Shown here piece after piece: positions 10,779 through 22,694 of a stretch of 64,000 nt of DNA (position 1 is its first letter; the number at the start of each line of letters is the position of its first letter). This DNA comes from Vesta saturnalis (Eukaryota; Arthropoda; Insecta; Coleoptera; Lampyridae), in assembly GCA_036346205.1 (NCBI GenBank), contig JARFJB010000394.1:61847-125846 (forward strand). Direction: 5' to 3'. A program made the position numbers and the translations under genes. The notes beneath the pieces are model-generated. The model did no database searches, was not told the DNA's origin, and was given only the letters and a program-made list of their open reading frames with translations.

Positions 10779-12409
10779 ATGACAGTTGAACGAAAACGAA
10801 ATGCAGGTTCTGGACAAAGGCCTGAACTATGCGATAACACGGAGGTAATTCCGAAAGTAGATTTAATAACAGCATTCGAAGAAACATCTATGCCATTAGA
10901 TCCTGAAGAAGCCAAACAATACAGAAATAAGGTTAGATCAGTCTTAGATTCATCTAGGCGAACTAAACCTAACCTCTCTAACCTAGAAAAGAGAGCGGTC
11001 ATTTCCCTTAAGTATGACCCAACGATCAAAATTCTCCCGGCAGACAAAGGGAACGCGACACTTTCAACAGTATAAGATCCAAGAACTACTAGACGGGGGT
11101 AAGTAAAAACAAATACCAAAAAACCCCACACCATCAGTCGAAAGACGGATATACTTGCGCTGGAAAAACATAAGGGGGATTTCTCCGATTACCAGAGAAC
11201 CAGACACCCCAAACTACAGAAAACCTCCGCATCTGTACGGCCTACCAAAGATTCATAACCAAGGAATTCCTCCGACACCAATTGTGAGCTAGAGAAATTC
11301 ACCTTGTCACCCATTAGCACACTATATGGTAGATACCACCGCACCCTTATAGGGAAAAACCGAGTCTATGGTCAAGAATACGCAGCACTTCGTGGAAACC
11401 ATCAGAAACTTCCAACCAAACCACGAAGACATACTGGCAAACTTTGACATTGTGAGTCTATTCCCAAATGTGCCTACCGATAAGACACCAACTATCATAA
11501 GGGACAAGCTGGAAAAGGACGAAACGTTAGACGAAGGCACGCAACTCTCGGTAAACACAATAATGGAACTTCTCACAATATGCATTAGAACTACATATTT
11601 CCAGGTAGAAGACAAATTCTACCAACAAGAGTTTGGGATGGCGATGGGTTCCCCACCATCACCCACAGTGAGCAATGTATATATGGAAGATTTTGAAGAC
11701 CAAGCGATATCCGAATTCACAGAGAAACGAAGGATATGGCTTAGATACGTGGATGATACTTTCGTAGTTTGGCAACACGGCAAGCATAAGCTAGATGAAT
11801 TCCTAGACCATCTAAATACTCGCGCACCCTCCATAAAATGCACAATTGAATTGGAGTCGGAACAAAAACTGCCCTTCCTGGATGTACTTGTACACAGGAA
11901 TGACAACACTTTTAGGACAAGTGTATACAGGAAACCTACCCACACGGGGAGGCAGCAAATACAAGATACGCACTACGTTCAAATTGACCAGACCGCTCAG
12001 GGGAATACTAACCAAAACCAAACCATATAACGAAGATCAAAATTTCAAGAATTGTGTATTCAACCTACCATGCGAATGCGGCAGAGCATACATAGGAGAG
12101 AGCAGTAGACCACTCAAAGTGAAAACGCAGGAACATAAGAGCAACGTCCGCAAGGGTGAAACAGAAAGGTCAAGCATCGCCGAACATGTCTGGAACGAAG
12201 ACCACCGCATCCAATGGGATAACATACAGATAGTGACAAAGGACGAGAACACAACTCGTCGGAAACTCAAAGAAGCCACATACATCGTACTAACAGAAAA
12301 TCCAATAAGCCAAGCTAGTGTAGAAATGAAACCCATATGGATTCCAATAATGCGCGAAGTGCTTAAGCGCAATACACCTGCGCCAGAAGTTGCGGCGCAA
12401 CATGCGTAA
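10779..12409 (+). pseudogene. PLE family A polyprotein (RT plus GIY-YIG endonuclease)
   Basis: 10,779-11,075 is the conserved N-terminal segment, with ILPADKGNATL just before the RT. 11,368-12,030 contains the RT core: FDIVSLFPNVP, FGMAMGSPPSP, RYVDDTFVVW (catalytic YVDD intact) and LPFLDVLV, then YRKPTHTGR. The frame then changes at 11,945-11,955 directly into GSKYKIRTTF, so the 90-100 residue linker found in the other copy is absent. 11,955-12,409 is the GIY-YIG nuclease, with NLPCECGRAYIGESSR, later EHVWNEDH and a Glu-containing KLKEA helix. There are several frameshifts, so no full protein is made. In PLEs the nuclease nicks the target and the RT primes there. Confidence 0.85.
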
Positions 12410-12479
12410 TAAACTTCTGCACAACCACGAAAAATACATATAACATATGAAATCGACTCAGGTGCGAAAACAGTCCTTC

Positions 12480-12610
12480 TCAGGACTAGGCCTTATGTCG
12501 GAAGCAGAGCCCGCTTCTGAAACGTCGCGCTCAAAAAGCAAAAACTGTGGAAATAGGCTGATCAACTCCACTAATAGGAAACTACAGTTACAAAACACTT
12601 ATAATACAGC
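12480..12610 (+). other. PLE family A 3' terminal repeat with degraded hammerhead-like motif
   Basis: Matches the 29.6-29.8 kb copy in inverse orientation. Here the first core box reads CTTATGTC rather than CTGATGAC, so the ribozyme core is probably broken. The second box, GAAACGTC, is intact. Ends CACTTATAATACAG. Confidence 0.7.
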
Positions 12611-12621
12611 GTCTTGGTAAT
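12611..12621. other. target-site duplication, right copy (PLE family A)
   Basis: Second copy of GTCTTGGTAAT, directly after the end of the element. Confidence 0.85.
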
Positions 12622-15170
12622 CATTTGGACCCAAATTTCTAAAAATTTTATTTGTACATTAATTTAGTTAGAAATATCACCAAACGCATTGACTCAATGG
12701 ACAAAACAAAATTTTGTGTGTTGTAGTGTTGGTCATCGCAGTGTACAAAATCTTCATTTATATTCTAATGTAATTTTATGGGTTTTCTCAAGTACTTAAA
12801 ATCTTTATTTATACATCAAACGTACTGAAAACATGGCCAAACCCATTGCCCTTGCAGGTAGGGACTGATTTTTACAGGATTGGTTACCATTTGGGGACAA
12901 TGATACGCAAAATCTCTATTTAGACATTAATTACGTTAGCAAAATTGTCAAAAGTGTTTTGACCATTAAGAGCTAAATATGATCGTTTTGCGGTATTTGT
13001 GCTAATTTAGGACCAGTCATATCTAATGTGTTTACTAGGTTATACGTAACATACCATTATAATTTCATCACATTAGTCTGATCCGGCACGACCGTGCTCT
13101 ATCAGAGAAAAAACGGCTCAACCTTTTTCAAATTGTTTTTTTCTAGTTCATAATCTACCAACTGAAGGTGTTCATCCCTTATTTTGAGTTCGATCTGGTG
13201 ACCCTTACTGAATCAAAGAAAAAGTTTGAATGGACAATATGTGACAATGCGAGTGTCGTTCGACATCATTTCTTGTGGATATTGAAATATAGATTTCATT
13301 GACCTCAACACATAGCCTCTCCATACAGATTGTGGTCATATGTCAATCTCTGTGTCCACTATTACCAGATAAATGGTTCAACTTCTCTCCCATTTGTCTT
13401 CGTTAATTGAAGGCATACCAATTAAATATGCACATTTCCTTTTTTGAGTTCGATCGAGTGACTTCTACTAAGTCAAAGTCAACCAAATTTTTAGGAATAC
13501 CGTATGCAAATATGTATTTGATTCCCCTCTATTCATGCCCAGTGCTCACAGAATGAGTTCAAAGTAATAGACATACTTGACCTTCAGCAAACGACGTAAG
13601 TTTCCATTACCTATTTGTTACGTATGGATGAAATTGTAGAATTTTTTTTTTGAATATTCATTTTGTAGAGTTGCGATACATTTAGTTTTACGTAAAATGT
13701 ATTTTAAGTTCGATAAAAGGAAACAGCTTCGAGAATTAGATTGGTTGTTATCATAGTTTTAAGAAATTTAATATACGTATTTTCGCCGTAGATACTTATT
13801 CTCTTATAGTGTTTATGTCATAAATCTGAATAAAATTATGGAAGATCCAGTTGGTAGAAAAATTTGTTATTCAGAAGTCAGACGCAGCTATCACAATTCT
13901 GGGTATCGTTTTTGTTTTCATCTACATTTCTGCGGTTCAAGCCTCGTTGTTTTTTTGGAAAACGTCCATCAGGTAGCTTTATTTGAAAACTCATTTAGTT
14001 GAGTCGGAATTACGCTGTTGTGAACAGTTGGAAGTAAAAAATCTAGTAACCGCGTGCGTACACAGTCTACCTAATACGTACCGGATTACTGAAGTTATCG
14101 AGCGTAGACACTTATCCCCTTTATTTAGTGTGGATTAAAAGAAAGAATTCTCCAACCTCGTGAAGCTTTGTTTGTGTTGTCGTTTTCGTTAGACTATGCT
14201 ATCTTATTATTGTTTTGGGTGCGTTTGAGTGTATCGAGTAAGTAACGCCGATTTCCCTTTATTTTGTGCATCTTAAGGTACCCACAGCTTGTTCAGCTAG
14301 ACAATTAACTGCTTTAATGAAATTTTGTATATATAAAAATCAAAGAACGTTGTGTAAATAAATTAAAAGTGCGTAGATAAGCCCAAGTAAAACAAATATT
14401 AAGCCAGCTAGATCTGTTTTGAATTTTTCACTGTTAAGATGTCAACTTTAAGTTTAGTATTTTATATGGAGGCCGTCAGGTGATAGTATCAGTTACTTAA
14501 AGAGCATTCATTCTGATTTTGAACTTTAGGTTATTGTGTTACATTTTTGTCATTTTTTATGCATTGTGAGTTGATATTTACATTGTGAAGTTTCCCAAAT
14601 TTCAATTCAAGATACAAATAATTAAATTAAAATTTAAACTTATTGATTATGGGAATTCTGAATCTTGCAAGCTTCTTCCCGAGGCGTACATTTAACATTT
14701 AAAATTGTACGTGTAAAGGTTTACTTCCTTTCATTAGAGAATTTGTTTGTGTGGGACTTTAACACATTTGCACAGACACAGATCATTTTTTTATTATAAT
14801 TACTAAAATATAGATATCGTTATCATTATTTACGAATCACATAAATTTGGGAGACAAAACATTGTGATTACGTTCATATTAATGACCAACGTTCATTTAT
14901 GTTTTTATGGTTCTGATGAACGCTTCTAACGTAATAATTTATTAGAGATTTCATTATTTTTCTTAATTGTACTTTTAAGATATACAATTTCACTGATAAT
15001 AATTACCAAAAAGTAGAAAGAGTAAATAGGGTGTCTTTGAGCAAGTCATTTTATTTTGAATACATGGAAATATTTTGAAGCTTTACAGGAAGTACCGAAT
15101 CACCTGTTTTATGCGACATAAAGTAACCAAGTTTTTTGTTTGTTTTGAACTTTGCTATGGAATGTTCGCA
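12622..15170. other. intergenic, faint diverged tandem repeats
   Basis: No gene seen. 12,620-12,990 holds about three very diverged copies of a unit of roughly 120 bp (each has an 'aaatct..attta.acatt' phrase followed by a 'ccaaa.cattgac'-like phrase). 13,095-13,220 and 13,362-13,480 are another diverged pair, each ending in TTTGAGTTCGATC followed by GTGAC. The rest is AT-rich. Confidence 0.45.
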
Positions 15171-15217
15171 TTTAAGTGTTTAGAACCCGATATTTTCTTT
15201 CCCCCATTGTAACCTAT

Positions 15218-15296
15218 GTATTACGAACTATCCTACTTGTAAAATTAGTAACACGCTCACCCCTCCTACCACTGAGCTACCGACACCCCCTCTCTT
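15218..15296 (-). repeat. tRNA-derived sequence (SINE or tRNA pseudogene)
   Basis: On the minus strand it contains GGTAGCTCAGTGG (box A/D-arm, 15,269-15,281) and, 40-odd bases on, a box-B-like AGTTCGT (about 15,223-15,230). The acceptor ends do not pair well, so it is not a functional tRNA. Confidence 0.5.
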
Positions 15297-15714
15297 ATCT
15301 GTTAAAGCGGATTATACTGCCATTTTCGACCGTAACATATTGTAACATTGAAATGATTTATTTGTAAATAATATTGTTAGAAAATGATCAAAAATTACTT
15401 GTGGTTGTGTAACTACTGCTTCCGTTACTTTAGAAGACTAACTCAACTTGTTTAGATCCACTTTTTTACATAATATGTGTTCTTTTAACAAATAATGCCA
15501 ACCTTAACTAGATTCTGTTTAATTACGAGATTTGAGTTGGACACCAACTTGTTATAATCTGTTTAATAAAACATTTTTGTCTCAAAATTTATTAAAGGGG
15601 ACAGTTATTTGAAACTTTTCCACTCTACTTGTGTAATTCTACTCGTAACATATAATAATTTAAGATGAGAAAACAATTTTGAAGAAATTGTTTTAATTTT
15701 AAATCTAAAGTTAG
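15297..15714. other. intergenic, downstream of the methyltransferase gene
   Basis: AT-rich. I looked for a further C-terminal exon of the methyltransferase on the minus strand here and found none that I can support. Confidence 0.4.
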
Positions 15715-16433
15715 TTAAATAACAGTATTAAATTTATACATACGTGGAAAATCGCTGTTTGTAAATTTGTATTTTTTTTCGTTGATGGTCAACATAAGTA
15801 TCTGAAAACCCATCGTAGTAAAAAAATATTCAATATCTTCTTTAACGTTGATGGAATTCTTGTAGGGTGAACAATACTGTTCATAATCTGAAAAATAAGA
15901 TTTCCATTTTTCCATTTTTGAAAAATGTTCATACAAAGTAAACAATGTAGTAGTGGTTGGAAAATAAAGTAGCATTTCCCCTTCAGGTTTCAACATATTC
16001 TTTACCTTTTGAAAACTACTCTAAAATATAAAGCAATATATTGTACATGTATGTTTTACGATTATATTTACTCATGATTATTAATTTGATGGAAACAAAG
16101 AAATGAAGTCATATAATCAAAATATTGTTCATACTCTTTTGGAACTTCATCTTCAACAATATCCATGACTTTGAACGATAATATTTTATCTTTGTAGTGT
16201 TCTTCTGCATATTCAATATATACATTACACTTATCAATTCCAATTAATTCTTTTATTGATTTTGGTAGTATAGGAAAAAGACAATCGTGAGTAACGTTAC
16301 CAGGACCACACCCAATATCTAAAACTTTACAATTGTCCTTCCATTTTAAAATATTTTGAAAAGTAGTTAAAATTTGTGTGGCTGCTTTAACAGGTAAGGT
16401 ACAGTATTTAATATATGTTTCAGCTCGAGACAT
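15715..16433 (-). CDS. SAM-dependent methyltransferase, juvenile hormone acid methyltransferase-like
   Basis: Two exons are proposed: 16,433-16,072 and 16,018-15,715. The 53-bp intron starts GTAAAT and ends TTTAGAG. Joined, they keep frame and give 221 residues. Starting at MSRAETY fits the family better than the upstream ATG at 16,508. Exon 1 has the SAM-binding motif VLDIGCGPGNV and IGIDKC; exon 2 has VKNMLKPEGEMLLY. Juvenile hormone acid methyltransferases methylate farnesoic or JH acid in the cytosol, but insects have many divergent paralogues, so the substrate is unknown. At 221 residues it is about 50 shorter than the family norm: the C-terminal helices seem to be missing, either on an unseen exon or lost. 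It is the only clear host-type gene in the window. Confidence 0.7.
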
Positions 16434-16807
16434 TATTGATATTTTTTGACCAATGTACTGCTGTAGGTACCTACTATCAAAGGAGTGAACTGATTTTATT
16501 TCTTGCAAACTAAAATTAGATTAATTTACATAACAATGAGTGTAATTAAGTTCAAGAACATATACACACCCAGTGAGTGACCTAATTTTATTGATATGCG
16601 AGTTTTTAAATATAAGCGGAAGTTGGGGCGCATGATGTGCATAAAAGCAACATATATCAATAGAAACCAAAACGCACCACCATCCGGGACAGCTGCAGTT
16701 GGTCGTCAAAATTAGTTTTTTTGATTTACCTAGTTTAAAAAGTTAATTTCTTAAGAACGGTTTTGGTTTTTTTTCAGAAACGCAATTCGTTTATCTCCTT
16801 TTTAGTC
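16434..16807. other. upstream region of the methyltransferase gene
   Basis: No other gene seen. This stretch should contain the promoter and 5' UTR of the minus-strand methyltransferase; I cannot identify specific elements. The Gypsy element's LTR follows directly. Confidence 0.4.
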
Positions 16808-16957
16808 TGTAGTAAACTCAGGATGGTTAACATGAGAGGTTTTTTAGAGACAAAAAATGCGTGCACCATCTTACAAATTTGTTTCTTCTCCTTCTTCTTG
16901 CCAACCTTCCCTTCTTAAAAGTAACTAAATGCGGGAAATTCAAATTTAAATACTACA
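16808..16957 (-). repeat. 3' LTR of Gypsy copy 2
   Basis: Matches 21,216-21,379, e.g. CTCAGGATGGTTA, GTGCACCAT and AAAAGTAACTAAATGCGGG. It begins TGTAGT and ends ACTACA, the short inverted ends expected of LTRs. It is shorter than the other copy through small indels. Confidence 0.8.
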
Positions 16958-17286
16958 ATTCGGCTATCCTGACCTTTTGATCGCCTGGATCAACCATAAC
17001 ATAAGTTAAACATAAATAATCATAAGTCATAAGTGTACACATAAGAGTCAACTAACGTACATAATAATAATAAAACCAAGCATAAACATAAGGTAGGTAC
17101 ATAAATCTAAAATTCATAATAAACATAAGGTACTTTTAAACATAATTTTGTGGTATGCAAAATGGGTTTTTTTTTAAAGGTTACAAAGTGAAAATACCTA
17201 AATCTAAGTAAACAAATACAGAACATTAAATAAAATTCAAAATATAACAATATAAATGTACTTCTTAAACTACAACATGAAAATAG

Positions 17287-17520
17287 TTAGTCATGGGACC
17301 ATAATCTCAAATGAGATGCCTCCACAACACCTTCATACGGTTTACAAGTAATTTGATGACCATCGATATCAACTATACCATATCGATCATTGCCTAATAC
17401 TTGTTTAACGATATATGGTCCTTTAAACAAGGGAATTAATTTTTTGTTCACTCCTGGTGTAACATCAATGTTTGTCATAACTACATAGTCACCTATTTGA
17501 TACTGTTTCGGCTTCTTATG
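17287..17520 (-). pseudogene. Gypsy copy 2 integrase C-terminal region
   Basis: Open frame with LFKGPYIVKQVLGNDRY, the GPF/GPY-type module found at the end of Gypsy integrases. It ends LRLWSHD. Separated by frameshifts and about 200 bp from the integrase core. Confidence 0.7.
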
Positions 17521-17719
17521 TCTTTTATCAAAATAAGATTTATTATACTCTTTGAGTCTTAATTATTTTATCAGAAGCAATGTTTCTGATATTTTCCAAG
17601 TCACGTTCATCTTTATTACAATCAAGCATAAGTTTTAAAACATCATTAGTTTTGCCTAATTGATTAATTCCAAATAAAAGTTTTGCAGGTGTTTCACCTG
17701 TGGAACGATTGATTGTGTT

Positions 17720-18252
17720 GTTAAACTAAAGTAAGATCCCATTTGTCAGGGCTACTTGCTAACTTTGCCACCATTGGAGTTATATCTATTTAACCGTTCT
17801 ACTTGCCCGTTAGCTCTGGGAACTCCTGTAGCTATTTTAACATGTTCAATTTGTAAATCTGTCAAAAATTGTTCAAATAATTTTGAGGTATATGCAGAAC
17901 CTCGGTCTGTAACAATTCTTTTTGGTTTGCTATGTACTGAAAAATACTGTTTTAAATATTTGATAACTTCATTTGAATTTGTAGTTTTACAAGGGAATAA
18001 TTTTATGAACTTTGTAAAACCATCGACTACACTAAAAATGTATTTAAAATAATTCTTAGACCTCTCAAAAGGACCAAGGTGATCCAAATGTAAAATGATA
18101 AATGGCAAATTTCCTTTAGGTATGTTATAAAGTTGTCCTTCCTTTTTACCAACATTCGGAGAATAAACTATACATTTAAGACAATTGGATATGTAGGACT
18201 TGACTTTATTTCTTAAGTCTGGGAACCAATAATCTCTACAAATGACTTCTGT
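17720..18252 (-). pseudogene. Gypsy copy 2 integrase core
   Basis: The zinc-binding HHCC region (18,110-18,250) contains HVGLQKC and SNCLKCI. The catalytic triad is visible: Asp in LDHLGPF, Asp in VTDRGSAYTS, and Glu in NGQVERLNR. The open frame is 17,752-18,108; the frame changes on both sides. The core residues look intact. Confidence 0.8.
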
Positions 18253-18275
18253 ACACTTTTGAAGACCAACATGTG

Positions 18276-18890
18276 CTAAATCATCATGACAGGTACATTG
18301 ATTTCCATTGATTCAGGTACATAGAATAGTAGTGTATCATTATATTTTCTGTAAACTAATCCATTCCGTAATTCAAAATATTTACTTTTAGTTCTTTCTA
18401 ATTCCTGTTTAATCTTTTTAATTTCAGGATCCAAATTTTGTTTAACACAAAGATTCTGCTCAAATGTACTCTCAGATAGTACTAGTACAAAACATCTACT
18501 TAATGCGTCTGCATGCCTCATTGATGATGATGGCCTATGTTCTAACTTGAAATCTAAACCCTGTAAGAATAAGCTCCAACGCAAAATTCGAGGATTAATG
18601 TCCTTTTTTTTTAAGTGCTAAATTCAAACTATTGCAGTATGTAAAAATTTGAAAGGTAATGCCTTGCAAATAAGTGCGAAATCGTTTCAAAGTGTAAAAT
18701 ATTGCTAACATCTCTAATTCAAAACTGTGGTACTTTGATTCTGTAGTTGAAGTTCTTTGACTAAAATAAAAGATAGGATGGAAATGACCATCTTTCTGTT
18801 TCTGTAGAAATACAGAACCAAAACCGAGTGCACTAGCATCACAATGAATCTGTGTTTCAGCAGTAAATTGCCAAAACTGGTTCGGAAGTC
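18276..18890 (-). pseudogene. Gypsy copy 2 RNase H domain
   Basis: Contains the DASALGFG-type start (about 18,820-18,845), SKYHSFELEMLAI, and at the end RHADALSR, all in the order known for Gypsy RNase H. Frameshifted near 18,600-18,610, where a run of T occurs. Confidence 0.75.
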
Positions 18891-18900
18891 AAAATCTCTT

Positions 18901-19918
18901 TTAACTTGTTAAAGAGTGTAAATGGATATCAGTAAAATTAAATGGTGAATCCTTTTTTATCAAATCATATAAAAGCTTACTTATAATTGAAAAGTTCTTA
19001 ACAAACTTTCTAAAATAGGCAGATAAACCAAGAAAACTGTGTAACTCTTTAGCATTGTGAGGTACTGGGTAATTGTACAAGGAAGATAAAGTGGTTTTAC
19101 TCGGCATAATTGTGGAGTTAGTAATTTCATATCCTAAATAATTAATTCTAGTTTTCAGAAATGAGCACTTGTCCAATCTTAGATTTAATTTTATTTTTTA
19201 CTAAGGTGATGAATACCTCCTTCAAATTTTCTAAGTTCTCTTCAATTGAGCTGGTTGCAATTAATATATCATCGATATATATCAAAATTTTATTTCCGTA
19301 AATTAAGTCCTGAAAAACTTGATTAATGAAGCGCATAAATACGGGAGGACTATTTTTAAGCCCATAAGGAAGTTTGATATATTCAAACTGTCCTTGTGGT
19401 GTAACAAATGATGTATATTTTGTGGATTCATCATTTAACCTAATCTGATGAAAAGCAGATTTCAAATCTAAAGTGGTAAAATAGTTCTTATCCCTTAATT
19501 TGCTAATGTGGTCTTCAATGAAAGTTAACGGGAAATTGTCTTTAATGGTCATTGAATTCAACATTCTATAGTCAACACACATTCTATACTCCACATTCCT
19601 CTTTCTAACTAATACAATAGGAGACGCATATTCAGAATTACTTTTCCGAATAATGTTATCTTCCAATAAATCACAAACAATGTTTTTTACTACCTCGCTT
19701 TCATAAAAAGATAAACGCCTTGGTTTATAATAAAATGAACGTTCTAGCTTAGTGCAAATTCTTATTTTCATTTCAAAGTCAACCTCTGGTTGATGTGGCC
19801 TTATAGGTAAGTTATAGTACTGATTATATATGTCAATTAATTCATCGACATATTTTCTAGGTAGAGACGAATCAATATCTAATGGTGAATTTTCATCGTC
19901 CACATAATTAATATTCAT
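18901..19918 (-). pseudogene. Gypsy copy 2 reverse transcriptase
   Basis: 19,148-19,918 is open and has SPIVLVRKRN, RMCVDYRMLN, FTTLDLKSAFHQI, PYGLKNSPPVFMR and ILIYIDDILIA, with the catalytic YIDD intact. After a frameshift near 19,160 the frame at 18,901-19,176 continues with INYLGYEIT and HSFLGLSAYFRKFV, the connection segment. This is the best-preserved RT in the window. Confidence 0.85.
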
Positions 19919-19966
19919 AATAGCAAAACATTCATCCTCATCTTTAAAATTACATTAACAGTAACG

Positions 19967-20659
19967 TTACTTCCCCGCAAAAGAAATTGGTACATCTGGT
20001 TTCGCTATCAAATCTCGACCGAAAAGGCAATCATGAGGAATTGCTGAATCTGAAAACACATAAAATAAAATGACTGTGTTGTAATTATTAGTAAATACAT
20101 TCAAATTCACAGTACCAATAATGTCAAGCATACTATTATTTATACCAAAGAATTTTGTGTCTTTTGGTGGAACTAAATTTAAATGGGCAACTAATGTATG
20201 TTTGAGTAATGAAATCACACTACCAGTATCTATAATTGCATTTAGACATAATCTAAAGTTATACTCATCTGACAAATAAATCGGTATAGAATAAGCTGCT
20301 GTTAAATTCATCGGCTCTATAGCAAGGGACGAAGTGGTCGAGTCAGGGCTGACAGCAATACTACCTTGTGAGGTGCTTGCTCTACTCTTGGGACATGTAT
20401 TCCTCTCATGCTCCTTGAAACCACAAATATAGCATGAACCTCGTTCACGTTTGGGCCTTGGACAATCAGAAATATAATGGCCAATTGTATTGCAGTTGTA
20501 ACACCGAACAATAGACTTCACTTGTGCGTTTTCATTATTACCTTTTGGAATAAACGGTTTCTTTTGTATATTAACACTATTTCCATTACTAATGTCTTTA
20601 AAAACTTTAAGCATATGTTTTAAACTTGTAAATTCTTTAATTCTCGCTAAATTCTGCAA
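19967..20659 (-). pseudogene. Gypsy copy 2 nucleocapsid and protease
   Basis: Two zinc knuckles stand near the start: CYNCNTIGHYISDC (CX2CX4HX4C) and CYICGFKEHERNTC. The aspartic protease follows, with active-site IIDTGSVISLL. Ends shortly after GRDL. Placed between gag and RT as expected. Confidence 0.85.
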
Positions 20660-20821
20660 TTATGCACTTTCTATACCATCGATAATGTAAATTAGTAAGT
20701 TTTCTTCTGTTAATTTTAACTTGTTTCCTGAAACAACCTTATCTTGATAGTATTGCATAAATTTCTCATTCTTTCTCCATTTCCTGTTCTCAAATTTTCG
20801 CATCAACTGCAAGTGATCTTC

Positions 20822-21157
20822 TCAAACTTCAAATTGGTCAAGCATTTCCTGCTTAAGTTCCTCATAACTAAATGCAGCATATTCCGGTTTTGAATGAAAC
20901 CACACTAAAGCCGGTCCATCTAATTTTAATATTACCAACAACAATCCGGACTTGCTATCTAATTTGTATAGATCGATTATTATATCAACACGAGCAAATA
21001 AACTTGAAATGTCACCAGTTGATCCATTAAAAGTGGGTAATAAATTAGCAAGCTCCTTCAAATTGTTTCTGGATTTCATAACAGAACTTAATGTGATGTC
21101 AACTACATCTTGAACAGTTGTCGCCTGATTAAAATCTTGGGGGGCCTCGTCCGTCAT
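20822..21157 (-). pseudogene. Gypsy copy 2 gag (capsid part)
   Basis: Starts MTDEAPQDF. Contains FNGSTGDISSLF and LKLDGPALVWF, resembling the N-terminal half of Gypsy-type capsid. The frame shifts near 20,820, and the capsid continues in another frame to about 20,660. Confidence 0.7.
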
Positions 21158-21215
21158 CCTTACATAAATCGATTAACATTAAAACGGTCGTTCATAATCC
21201 CACTTCTGAATTTTC

Positions 21216-21379
21216 TGTGGTAAATCTCAGGATGGTTAGCATAATGAGAGGTTTTTTAAAGAGAAGACGCGTGCACCATTTTACACATTTATTTCTTGTC
21301 CATCTCCCCCTTCTTTTTCTTGACAACCATCCCTTTTTAAAAGTAACTAAATGCGGGAAATTCAAATTTAAATACTACA
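21216..21379 (-). repeat. 5' LTR of Gypsy copy 2
   Basis: Pairs with 16,808-16,957; ends TGTGGT and ACTACA. The gag start codon (21,157) lies about 60 bp inside it. No tRNA primer site could be assigned with confidence. Confidence 0.8.
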
Positions 21380-21829
21380 GTTGATTTCTTAGAATCGAAG
21401 GGTATTTAGATAACAATCTATTTTTATAACTCGACCAGATCAATGAATCACTTTTGTTCATTTCTCATGTGACCTTGAAAATTGTAAGCATAGACTTTGA
21501 AGCGTCGGCTTGAACAATGGACCCCCTTTGTTCTTGATTTCCTAGAATTGAGGTGAGGTGGTAGCTGGATAACAATCTATTTTTAGGAATAATGACAGAA
21601 CAATGAATCGCTTTTGTTCTTTTCTCATGTGACCTTGAAATGGGGGGGAAACGGATACCTGTGTTGAGAAACAGCCATCTGTTTTGGAAAACGGACCCTG
21701 TGTTTTGGGAAACGGACCCCCTGTTTTAGGAAACGTCTACCTGTTTTGGGGAACGGAACCACTTGGGAGGCTTAGGTTTGTAATAAGTCTCGAACAATGT
21801 CTCAAAGTAAAAGGATCCTGATATGAAGA

Positions 21830-22085
21830 CTTTAAGGAAAGCTGAATGTATGGCTAGTATACAATATAATGAAGCGATGACCTATTAAGAAAGATGATGT
21901 GTTGTGGACCACATTAAACGAAAATCAGTGGAATGAAATTGAATGTGAAAAACATAGACATGCTCCAGCAAAGGTATTACAAAAGTGACTGTCACTTCCC
22001 ATAATATGTATATTTACTTAAATCGATTTCTTATATGTATATAGATGAGTATTGTGGTTAATAAATTATAAGTTTTATAAAAAAA
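21830..22085 (+). repeat. embedded unit, first copy (coding-like)
   Basis: Repeated at 22,695-22,965. One part reads as WTTLNENQWNEIECEK in frame, after a frameshift from KAECMASIQYNEAMTY. The pair keep similar reading frames despite base changes. Origin unknown. Confidence 0.5.
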
Positions 22086-22694
22086 ATTTACTTGTTAGAT
22101 GACCTAATCAGTCTGAGCAATAGATCGTCTTTGTTCTTGATTTCCTAGAATTTCAGAAGCTATGACCCATCCAAACCATTGAATCGTCTTTGTTCTCTCG
22201 TGTGACCTTGAAAATTATAAGCATAGACTTTGAAGCGTTGGTTAGAACAATGGATCGCCTTTATTCTTGATTTCTCAGAATCGAAGTGTATTTAGAAAAC
22301 AATCTATTTTTATAACTGGACCAGAACAATAAATCGTTTTTGTTCTCTCGTGTGACCTTGAAAATTGTAAGCATAGACTTTGAAGCGTCGGCTTGAACAA
22401 TTGACCTCCTTTGTTCTTGGTTTCATAGAATTGAGATGTATTTAGATAACAATCTGTTTTTATAACTCGACCAGAACAATGAATCGCTTTTGTTCTCTCG
22501 TGTGACCTTGAAATGGGAGGAAACGGTTACCTGTGTTGCGAAATAGCCATCTGTTTTGGAAAACGGACCCCCTGATTTGGGAAACGGACCTCCTGTTTTA
22601 GGAAACGTCTACCTGTATTTGGGGAACCACTTGAGGGCACTTGGGAGGCGTAACATTGCTTGATGACTTTGAAACATGCATAGACAACACCTCA

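Larger units (their letters stand above)
10162..12610 (+). mobile_element. Penelope-like retroelement, family A
   Basis: Bounded by an 11-bp direct repeat. It contains an N-terminal PLE domain, a reverse transcriptase and a C-terminal GIY-YIG endonuclease, spread over three frames. The 5' end begins with an inverted copy of its own 3' terminal sequence (10,162-10,211), followed by a direct copy (10,228-10,320) of the sequence at 12,525-12,609. This is the terminal-repeat arrangement known for PLEs. A second copy of the family lies at 29.6-30.8 kb. The protein linker is missing in this copy. Confidence 0.9.
16808..21379 (-). mobile_element. Gypsy-type LTR retrotransposon (copy 2)
   Basis: Minus-strand element with short LTRs (about 150-164 bp), and gag, zinc knuckles, protease, RT, RNase H and integrase in the usual Gypsy order. 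Coding is broken into several frames, but few large deletions are apparent. The outer 5 bases do not match each other (TAGTC at left, GTTGA at right), so no target duplication is seen. The right flank lies in the minisatellite; the left flank does not. Confidence 0.85.
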
